NCBI GenBank assembly: GCA_913057765.1
Contig: CAJXPH010000210.1
Location: forward strand, 1-5,028
Origin: an uncultured Campylobacteraceae bacterium
Lineage (GTDB): Bacteria; Campylobacterota; Campylobacteria; Campylobacterales; Arcobacteraceae
Length of the DNA: 5,028 nt
Reading direction: 5' to 3'
A model generated the notes under the pieces. The model was not told the DNA's origin and made no database searches. It saw only the letters and a program-made list of their open reading frames with translations. Shown piece by piece: positions 1-5,028 of the stretch (position 1 is its first letter; each line of letters begins with the position of its first letter). The position numbers were made by a program, and so were the translations under genes.

Positions 1-1
1 T

Positions 2-49
2 AAATCTCTTGCTCGTGACTTTGTTATTTACAATCAGTCTACTTATTAG
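2..49 (+). CDS. possible 3' end of an upstream gene (15 codons)
   Basis: Reading from base 2 gives an open frame of 15 codons, KSLARDFVIYNQSTY, ending at a TAG at 47-49. The codons (aaa, tct, ctt, gct, gtt, att, tat) look like those of the genes downstream. Another frame, from base 3 to the TAA at 54-56, is also open and hydrophobic, but it uses codons that are rare in this window (ctc, gtg, agg). The fragment is too short to identify. In related Campylobacterota the SPOR gene often follows glyA and a DUF1882 gene, but this tail does not look like the C-terminus I recall for either, so no product is given. The stretch could also be non-coding. Confidence 0.3.
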   Translation, partial: KSLARDFVIYNQSTY

Positions 50-105
50 GCGTTAAAAGCTAGGCTCAAAGACAATTATAAAACTTGTTAACTTAAGGAT
101 ATTTT
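50..105 (+). promoter_or_regulatory. short leader with weak -10-like box
   Basis: These 56 bases lie between the possible upstream stop and the SPOR gene. TATAAA at 77-82 matches the -10 consensus at five of six positions. No clear -35 is present about 17 bases upstream, where TTAAAA at 53-58 is a poor match; weak -35 elements are usual in Campylobacterota. In sequence this AT-rich, such a box occurs often by chance. I see no hairpin or U-run that would make a terminator for the upstream gene, so the SPOR gene could also be read from upstream. Confidence 0.25.
95..99 (+). promoter_or_regulatory. ribosome binding site of the SPOR gene
   Basis: AAGGA lies six bases before the ATG at 106. It is the best Shine-Dalgarno in the leader and supports that start. 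The protein from this start begins with a charged cytoplasmic segment, as expected for a single-pass SPOR protein. Confidence 0.7.
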
Positions 106-1053
106 ATGGAAATTAGAGGCGAAGAATTTATAAAAAAAGTTCAACTTAAACAAGAAAAAGAAGAAATTGAACAAAGATTAAATGAAATAAGCAATGCTGA
201 GTCAATCTATGAGGAACCTACTAAAACAGTTCCTCCAAGACTTGATAGAGAAATTGAGATACAAGAAGAACAAGAATACAGTGATATTATGCTTGGAAAA
301 TCTCCAAGTTCTAATGAAATAAATAAAAAGAAATATTTAGTTCTTGGTTTAATTCTAGTAATTTTATTTTTATTAACAATTATAATCATTCGCCTTTTAA
401 CTAATGATTCTGAACAGGATAATTCTTTCTCTAAATCTAAAAATACAGATAGTGAAAAAGTTTTAGAAAATGGAAATATTGAAGAACAGTATCAAAAGAT
501 TATAAATGAAAAATTAAAAAACATAAAAAGTGAAAAAGAAAAAGAAGTAATCAAAGAAGAAAAAATTGACGAAAAACTTAATCTTAAGAAAATTGAAGAA
601 AAAGAAATTGAACAAGCGATAAAAGAAGCAAAGCCTGATGTTTTTGAAATAAAGAAAACTGAACCAATATATGTTGCTCCTACGAAAAAAGTTTTAATTG
701 AGCCTAAAATTGAAAAGAAGGTAGTTAAACCAACTGTAAAAAAAGTAGTAAAAGTTACAAAACCAAAAGTTAAAAAGGCTACTCCAAAAGTAGTAAAAAG
801 CTCAACTGTAACAAGCTCACCAAAAGGAACATTTGTACAAGTTGGAGCATTTTCAAAAATGCCAAATGACAAATACCTTAAGGATATAACAAAAAAAGGG
901 TTTAAATACAAAGTATATAAAATAACAATTAATAATAAATTGTTTCATAAAGTATTAATTGGACCTTACTCTTCAAGAGGACAAGCTAAACTTGCAACAG
1001 AGGATATTAAGAAAAAACTAAATATTTCTGGGGCATTTATATTAACATTTTAA
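106..1053 (+). CDS. membrane-anchored SPOR domain protein
   Basis: This is a 315-residue bitopic inner-membrane protein. Residues 1-76 form a charged, probably cytoplasmic segment, followed by one membrane helix at about 77-98 (YLVLGLILVILFLLTIIIIR). The rest should lie in the periplasm. It comprises a Lys/Glu-rich, probably helical or coiled-coil stretch (about 120-178), a Lys/Val/Pro-rich linker (about 185-235), and a C-terminal SPOR domain (about 241-315) with FVQVGAFS at 243-250 and VLIGPYSS at 283-290. SPOR domains bind peptidoglycan glycan strands stripped of stem peptides, which gather at division sites, so a septal or cell-wall role is inferred. The architecture resembles FtsN/DedD, but orthology cannot be claimed. 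The linker holds a 13-base in-frame direct repeat (741-753 and 786-798) encoding KVVK. trpE starts 12 bases downstream. The absence of a signal cleavage site fits an uncleaved anchor. Confidence 0.88.
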   Translation: MEIRGEEFIKKVQLKQEKEEIEQRLNEISNAESIYEEPTKTVPPRLDREIEIQEEQEYSDIMLGKSPSSNEINKKKYLVLGLILVILFLLTIIIIRLLTNDSEQDNSFSKSKNTDSEKVLENGNIEEQYQKIINEKLKNIKSEKEKEVIKEEKIDEKLNLKKIEEKEIEQAIKEAKPDVFEIKKTEPIYVAPTKKVLIEPKIEKKVVKPTVKKVVKVTKPKVKKATPKVVKSSTVTSSPKGTFVQVGAFSKMPNDKYLKDITKKGFKYKVYKITINNKLFHKVLIGPYSSRGQAKLATEDIKKKLNISGAFILTF

Positions 1054-1055
1054 GG
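1051..1055 (+). promoter_or_regulatory. weak ribosome binding site of trpE
   Basis: TAAGG overlaps the stop codon of the SPOR gene and lies ten bases before the trpE ATG. It is a weak, rather distant Shine-Dalgarno, so trpE translation may partly depend on ribosomes finishing the upstream gene. No leader peptide rich in tryptophan codons and no attenuator hairpin fits in the 12-base gap. Confidence 0.45.
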
Positions 1056-1065
1056 CAAATAACTA

Positions 1066-2475
1066 ATGCAATTTTACTCTAAAGAACTTTTTCTAGATCA
1101 ATTCACTCCTGTTTCGATCTATGAAAAAGTTAAAAATCTATATGAAAATGAAATAACTTTTTTATTTGAAAGTACAATAAACTCAAGTGATGGAAACTAC
1201 TCATTTATCGCTATTGGAGTACGGGAGAGAGTTTGGTATGAAGATAATAAATGTTTTCACAAAAATGAAGAAGGTATTGTAAAACAAGTTGAATCAAATC
1301 CTTTAAAATTTCTACAAAAATATTATGAAAATTTTGATAAAGAGTTTTACAAACAAAAATCACAAGAACTTGGTATTGGGTTAGTAGATGGATTTATTGG
1401 AAATATAGGTTATGATATTGGAAAAGAATTTGAGCCAAAACTAAAAGATTCAATGAATAATTTAGTTGATCAATTAAATATTCCAGACTTAGACCTAATA
1501 AGACCAAATATAGTTTTAGGATTTTCACATAAGACTTCAAAACTAATTATGGTTACATCTGTGGATTCAAGAAAAGATGATTTAGAAAAAATTGAAAAAG
1601 AATTATTTACTCCATATGAATTTTCTCCATTGAAGAAAGCTACTCTTTTAGATAAAGGGAAGTTCAACTTTTCAAAAGAAAAGTTTTTTGAAATGGTTGC
1701 AAAGTCAAAAGAGATGGTACGTTCAGGTGATGTATTCCAAATTCTTATGTCAAATAGATTTATTCAAAAAGCGAAAGTTCATCATTTAAGTTTTTATAGA
1801 GCATTAAGAAGCAAGAATCCAAGTCCTTACCTATTTTTCTTAGAATATGAGAACTTTTCAATTGCAGGAAGCTCTCCAGAAGTTATGATAAAACTTGTTG
1901 ATGGGCACTTACTTTTAAGACCAATTGCTGGTACTAGAAAAAGAGGAAGAACATTAGATAAAGATATTGAAATGGAAATCGAGCTAATCAATGATGTAAA
2001 AGAAAGAGCTGAACATCTTATGTTAGTGGACTTAGGACGTAATGATGTAGGTCGGGTAGCAAAACCTGGAACTGTAAAAGTAACTGATTTAATGAGAGTA
2101 GAAAGATATTCGCATGTAATGCATATTGTTTCTGATGTAGAAGCAGTAATAGATGAAAAGTATGACATGTTTGATTTATTTGCAGCAACATTTACTGCAG
2201 GAACTATGACAGGAGCTCCAAAAATTAGGGCCATGGAATTAATTGCACAATTTGAAGGAATAAAAAGAAACTTCTATTCAGGGAGTATTGCATATTTTGG
2301 TTTTGATGGAAATATGGATAGTGCTATTACTATTAGAACAACAATGTTGACAGAAGATACAGTAATCTTCCAGGCTGGTGCAGGAATAGTAGCAGATAGT
2401 AAACCTGAAGATGAATATTTAGAAGTACATAACAAACTTGCTGCAAATATTGCAACATTAAATGATTTAGCATAA
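1066..2475 (+). CDS. trpE: anthranilate synthase component I
   Basis: TrpE converts chorismate to anthranilate, the first committed step of tryptophan synthesis, using ammonia delivered by the TrpG glutaminase, which is not in this window. The 469 residues are a usual length. The N-terminal domain keeps the feedback-inhibition motif as LFES (33-36) followed by GNYSFIAIG (43-51). The chorismate-binding domain (about 202-465) shows NPSPYLFFLE (251-260), GSSPE (268-272), RPIAGTRKRG (285-294), DLGRNDVGRV (322-331), RYSHVMH (347-353, with the conserved catalytic-region His), AGTMTGAPKIRAMEL (378-392) and GAGIVADSKPEDEY (438-451). The Ala in PIAGT, where PabB has a catalytic Lys, argues for TrpE over aminodeoxychorismate synthase; isochorismate synthase is also less likely. 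Retention of the ES pair suggests that tryptophan inhibits the enzyme, which is an inference. pdxJ follows after 11 bases. Confidence 0.96.
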   Translation: MQFYSKELFLDQFTPVSIYEKVKNLYENEITFLFESTINSSDGNYSFIAIGVRERVWYEDNKCFHKNEEGIVKQVESNPLKFLQKYYENFDKEFYKQKSQELGIGLVDGFIGNIGYDIGKEFEPKLKDSMNNLVDQLNIPDLDLIRPNIVLGFSHKTSKLIMVTSVDSRKDDLEKIEKELFTPYEFSPLKKATLLDKGKFNFSKEKFFEMVAKSKEMVRSGDVFQILMSNRFIQKAKVHHLSFYRALRSKNPSPYLFFLEYENFSIAGSSPEVMIKLVDGHLLLRPIAGTRKRGRTLDKDIEMEIELINDVKERAEHLMLVDLGRNDVGRVAKPGTVKVTDLMRVERYSHVMHIVSDVEAVIDEKYDMFDLFAATFTAGTMTGAPKIRAMELIAQFEGIKRNFYSGSIAYFGFDGNMDSAITIRTTMLTEDTVIFQAGAGIVADSKPEDEYLEVHNKLAANIATLNDLA

Positions 2476-2479
2476 AGGA
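2475..2479 (+). promoter_or_regulatory. ribosome binding site that sets the TTG start of pdxJ
   Basis: AAGGA overlaps the last base of the trpE stop codon and lies seven bases before the TTG at 2487. An in-frame TAG at 2481-2483 blocks any start further upstream, so this site together with the TTG defines the pdxJ start. Confidence 0.75.
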
Positions 2480-2486
2480 TTAGAAT

Positions 2487-3263
2487 TTGTTACTTGGAGT
2501 AAATATTGACCATATTGCAGTTTTAAGGGAAGCGAGAAAAATAAATGACCCAAATCCACTTGATGCACTTGGCATTTGTAAATTAGCAGGTGCTGATCAA
2601 ATAACTATACATTTGAGAGAAGATAGACGACATATTCATGATAATGATGCAATAAGTATTTGTAAACAGTCATCTTTACCTATTAATTTAGAATGCTCAA
2701 TAAATGAAGACATTATAGAAATTGTATGTAATATGAAGCCTGCACGTGTAACTTTAGTTCCAGAAAATAGAGAAGAAGTTACAACAGAAGGTGGATTAGA
2801 TTTAGAAGGCAATTTTGAAAGAATTAGAAAAGCTGTAAAAAAACTTCATGAAAATGAAATTGAAGTATCATTATTTATCGATCCTGATAAAAAAATGATT
2901 GAATTGAGTTCAAAATTAAAAGCTGAATGGATAGAACTTCACACAGGTTCATTTGCTAATATTTATGCGATGCTTCATGGAAACCTTTCAAATTCTCATC
3001 ATACTATTAAAGAACTAGAATTATCAAGAGAAGAACTAAAAAATTTATTATCAAAAAGTAGAAAAGAAATAAAAAAAGCCGCAAGTTTAGCACAAGAATT
3101 TAATATAAGAGTTGCAGCAGGTCATGGATTAAACTACCAAAATGTTACAAAGATTTCTTCAATTAAAACAATTGAAGAATTAAATATAGGACAAAGTATC
3201 ATTGCAAGATCAGTTTTTACAGGATTAGAAACTGCTATTAAAGATATGAAAGAACTTTTATGA
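2487..3263 (+). CDS. pdxJ: pyridoxine 5'-phosphate synthase
   Basis: PdxJ is the cytoplasmic ring-closing enzyme of DXP-dependent vitamin B6 synthesis. It condenses 1-deoxy-D-xylulose 5-phosphate with 3-amino-2-oxopropyl phosphate, made from the PdxA product, to give pyridoxine 5'-phosphate. The 258 residues form a TIM barrel with the family motifs GVNIDHIAVLREAR (4-17), ITIHLREDRRHIHD (39-52, with His42, Arg44 and His49 in the active site), LEC with Glu69, VTLVPENREEVTTEGGLDL (88-106), SLFIDPD (128-134), ELHTGSFA (150-157), AGHGLNYQNV (211-220, catalytic-type His213) and ELNIGQSIIARSVF (231-244). The start is TTG: an in-frame stop lies six bases upstream, and no other start codon precedes the conserved N-terminus. 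A charged helical insert (about 165-200) makes it somewhat longer than the E. coli enzyme (about 243 residues). Its end overlaps the start of pdxA. Confidence 0.97.
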   Translation: MLLGVNIDHIAVLREARKINDPNPLDALGICKLAGADQITIHLREDRRHIHDNDAISICKQSSLPINLECSINEDIIEIVCNMKPARVTLVPENREEVTTEGGLDLEGNFERIRKAVKKLHENEIEVSLFIDPDKKMIELSSKLKAEWIELHTGSFANIYAMLHGNLSNSHHTIKELELSREELKNLLSKSRKEIKKAASLAQEFNIRVAAGHGLNYQNVTKISSIKTIEELNIGQSIIARSVFTGLETAIKDMKELL

Positions 3264-4198
3264 ATTTAGATAAACCTAAAATCGCGATATCAGTCGGTGA
3301 TTTAAATGGAATAGGAATAGAAATTGCTTTAAGATCTCATGAAAAAATATCTGAACTTTGTAATCCAATTTATTGTATTAACAAAGATATGTTAAAAAAG
3401 ACATCTAAACTTTTAGAATTAGAAATTCCAAAAAAATTTAAAACTTATAATATAAAAGGCGACTTTGAAATAAAGCCTGGGCATGTTTCAAAAAGAGCTG
3501 GAAGATTGTCATATGATTCATTTATGGAAGCTATTAATTTAGCACATAAAGGAAAAGTCTCAGCTATTGTTACTCTTCCAATTAATAAAGAATCATGGAA
3601 CAAAGCAGATATTAAATATAAGGGCCATACTGAGGTATTAAGAGATTTCTTTGGTAAAAATGCGATTATGATGCTTGGTTGTAAAAAAATGTTTGTATCT
3701 CTATTTACAGAGCATATTGCTTTAAAGAAAGTTGCAAAAAAAATAGAAGAAGAAAATTTAACTGAGTTTTTATTAGATTTTTACAAAAGTGTAAATGCAA
3801 ATAAAATTGGGGTATTAGGTCTAAATCCACACGCAAGTGATAATGGTGTCTTAGGTGATGAAGAAGTAGAAATATTTAAAGCAATTAAAAATGCAAACAA
3901 AAAATTAAAAAAAGATATTTTCAAAGGTCCTATGGTTCCAGATACTGCGTTTTCTCCTATGTCAAGAAAGAACTACAAATATTTTGTAGCAATGTATCAT
4001 GATCAAGGATTAGCACCTTTAAAAGCTTTATATTTTGATCAAAGTATAAATGTAAGTTTAAATCTTCCTATTATTAGAACTTCTGTTGACCACGGAACTG
4101 CATTTGATATTGCATATAAGAAGAATAGAAAACTAAATACAAAAAGTTATGTTAATGCAATTAAAGAAGCTATTTCTCTATATGAAAATAGAAAATGA
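3260..4198 (+). CDS. pdxA: 4-hydroxythreonine-4-phosphate dehydrogenase
   Basis: PdxA oxidises 4-phosphohydroxy-L-threonine with NAD; the product decarboxylates to 3-amino-2-oxopropyl phosphate, the substrate of PdxJ. The 312 residues carry the family hallmarks: GDLNGIGIE (13-21, in place of the common GDPxGIGPE), LPINKESW (106-113), GHTE (122-125), and the three metal-binding histidines His152 in TEHIAL, His191 in GLNPHASDNG and His247 in AMYHDQGLAPLK. PDTAFSP (227-233) and LPIIRTSVDHGTAFDIA (269-285) are also present. It is slightly shorter than the E. coli enzyme (about 329 residues). The ATG overlaps the pdxJ stop by 4 bases (ATGA), with no clear Shine-Dalgarno, so translation is probably coupled to pdxJ and would keep the two enzymes in proportion. 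The 3' end overlaps the next gene in the same way. Confidence 0.96.
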   Translation: MNLDKPKIAISVGDLNGIGIEIALRSHEKISELCNPIYCINKDMLKKTSKLLELEIPKKFKTYNIKGDFEIKPGHVSKRAGRLSYDSFMEAINLAHKGKVSAIVTLPINKESWNKADIKYKGHTEVLRDFFGKNAIMMLGCKKMFVSLFTEHIALKKVAKKIEEENLTEFLLDFYKSVNANKIGVLGLNPHASDNGVLGDEEVEIFKAIKNANKKLKKDIFKGPMVPDTAFSPMSRKNYKYFVAMYHDQGLAPLKALYFDQSINVSLNLPIIRTSVDHGTAFDIAYKKNRKLNTKSYVNAIKEAISLYENRK

Positions 4199-5001
4199 CA
4201 ACACTTGAGTTTTGCCATGAATTAGAGTTTTCAAAAATTAATTTTTTTGAAAGAAAAATAAGAATAACTCATCCAAAAACAATTATAAGTGGTCCTCCTA
4301 AATCAGGAAAAAGTTTTCTGATATTTGATTATTTGTCAAATTACAATCAAGAAGATTATATCTACATAGATTTAAATGATTATAGAAATGAAAAAGAAGA
4401 AATTGAACAAAACTTAGAAGAATATGTTTTTACAAATAAGATTAAAGTTATTATTTTAGAGAATTTTGAATTTGATTTTAAGATACCATTCTGTGAAAGC
4501 ATTATAATCTCGACAAAGGAAAACACTCAATTAAAAGGTTATAAAAAGTTATTTTTAACTCCTTTAGATTTTGAAGAATATTTATTGCATGACAATAAAA
4601 ACCAGAATATTACACAAAGCTTCAATAATTTCTTAAAAAATGGCAACTTACCAGGGGTTGTAAATATAGATGAAATCCATACTTTTAATAGACTTCATGA
4701 CTTAATAATACTAATAAATAAAGATAAAACATCTCAAGAGATATTAAAAATATTATTTTTAAATATTGATGAAAAAAAATCTTTAAACCAATTGTATCTT
4801 CTACTTAAATCAAAAATAAAAATATCAAAAGATAAATTTTATGAAGAATGTAAATATTTTGAAAAAAATAAAATCATTTATCTTATTGAAAAACATGAAC
4901 AAAAAAAAGCTACTAAAAAGATATATTCGTATAATCCAGCTTTTTTAAGCGCTATTACTCATAAAAAGAAGTTTAAAAATGAATTGACAAATATTATATT
5001 T
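4195..5001 (+). CDS. P-loop ATPase, AAA_14-like, 3' end missing
   Basis: The frame opens at an ATG overlapping the pdxA stop by 4 bases (ATGA) and runs 269 codons without a stop to the end of genomic sequence, so the C-terminus is missing. A Walker A motif, GPPKSGKS, lies at 33-40. VIILEN (85-90) is where Walker B belongs, with Glu and Asn in place of the usual Asp-Glu. A hydrophobic strand IIISTKEN (103-110) sits at the sensor position. FLTPLDFEEYL (120-130) and NGNLPGVVN (149-157) resemble the 'PLSFxEFL' and 'GGxPxVV' signatures of AAA_14 ATPases. Residues about 195-255 are helical and charged and could be a winged-helix domain. Role and partners are unknown; related proteins are usually annotated only as 'ATP-binding protein'. 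The start fits the usual distance from N-terminus to Walker A. The frame stays open through the adapter to 5028, but those nine codons are not part of the gene. Confidence 0.85.
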
Positions 5002-5028
5002 CTGTCTCTTATACACATCTCCGAGCCC
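5002..5028. other. Nextera transposase adapter left on the contig end
   Basis: Bases 5002-5020 are CTGTCTCTTATACACATCT, identical to the 19-base Tn5 mosaic end used in Nextera libraries. CCGAGCCC at 5021-5028 continues as the known read-2 adapter does. The match over all 27 bases, its place at the extreme end, and a base composition unlike the AT-rich neighbour show sequencing adapter rather than genome. In the frame of the upstream ATPase it reads LSLIHISEP, a peptide known as an adapter artefact in translated databases. It is not evidence of a Tn5-type transposon: no IS50 sequence adjoins it. Confidence 0.97.

Noticed and set aside
1..105. tRNA, small RNA or terminator in the 5' leader
   Set aside because: No cloverleaf, no stable GC-rich stem and no hairpin followed by a T-run could be found. 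The only repetition is a five-base TAGGC at 47-51 and 61-65, which is expected by chance.
492..911. Minus-strand open frame of 139 codons opposite the SPOR gene
   Set aside because: It is the antisense of the Lys/Glu-rich linker and gives a Phe/Ser/Thr-rich low-complexity product with no recognisable motif and no ribosome binding site that I could support.
1827..2234. Minus-strand open frame of 135 codons inside trpE
   Set aside because: It lies opposite the most conserved part of TrpE, has a Ser/Ile-rich composition typical of a shadow frame, and resembles no family known to me. The smaller minus-strand frames at 207-389 and 1470-1667 were dropped for the same reason.
1066..2475. PabB (aminodeoxychorismate synthase) instead of TrpE
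   Set aside because: The PIAGT motif has Ala where PabB has its catalytic Lys, and the LFES tryptophan-site motif and overall match favour TrpE.
5002..5020. Tn5/IS50 inverted-repeat end marking a real transposon insertion
   Set aside because: The 19 bases are the engineered mosaic end, and they continue into the Nextera adapter rather than IS50. The position at the very end of the contig fits a library artefact.
1..5028. CRISPR array, toxin-antitoxin pair, phage or defence genes
   Set aside because: There are no regularly spaced repeats, no integrase or transposase motifs and no small paired genes. Apart from the unassigned ATPase, the window is housekeeping.

Overview
This is an AT-rich window (roughly 70% A+T by eye) carrying a run of tightly packed genes, all on the + strand. 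Codon use, the form of the proteins (a SPOR protein with a long Lys/Glu linker, the 'GDLNGIG' version of PdxA, a PdxJ with an extra helical insert) and the trpE-pdxJ-pdxA order point to Campylobacterota, most likely Arcobacteraceae (Arcobacter/Aliarcobacter type). That placement is recognition, not a search result.

Layout: bases 2-49 may be the last 15 codons of an upstream gene. A short leader (50-105) holds a good Shine-Dalgarno and a weak -10-like box. Then come a membrane-anchored SPOR-domain protein (106-1053), trpE for anthranilate synthase component I (1066-2475), pdxJ for pyridoxine 5'-phosphate synthase with a TTG start (2487-3263), pdxA for 4-hydroxythreonine-4-phosphate dehydrogenase (3260-4198), and the first 269 codons of a P-loop ATPase resembling the AAA_14 type (4195-5001). 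The gaps between the five complete or partial genes are 12 nt, 11 nt and two 4-nt ATGA overlaps. I see no terminator between them, so they probably form one transcript with translational coupling towards the 3' end.

Functionally, pdxA and pdxJ are consecutive steps of DXP-dependent vitamin B6 synthesis: PdxA makes the aminoacetone phosphate precursor that PdxJ condenses with deoxyxylulose phosphate. TrpE starts tryptophan synthesis from chorismate. Its glutaminase partner TrpG and the other trp genes are not here. The SPOR protein belongs to cell-envelope/division biology and appears to be a positional neighbour only. The ATPase is unassigned.

The clearest anomaly is technical. The last 27 bases (5002-5028) match the Illumina Nextera transposase adapter, not genome sequence. 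They are fused in frame to the ATPase and would add the false peptide LSLIHISEP. Real sequence ends at 5001, so this is a contig end. I found no convincing evidence of an undescribed biological system. The most biologically interesting item is the ATPase, whose Walker B and sensor motifs depart from the family pattern.
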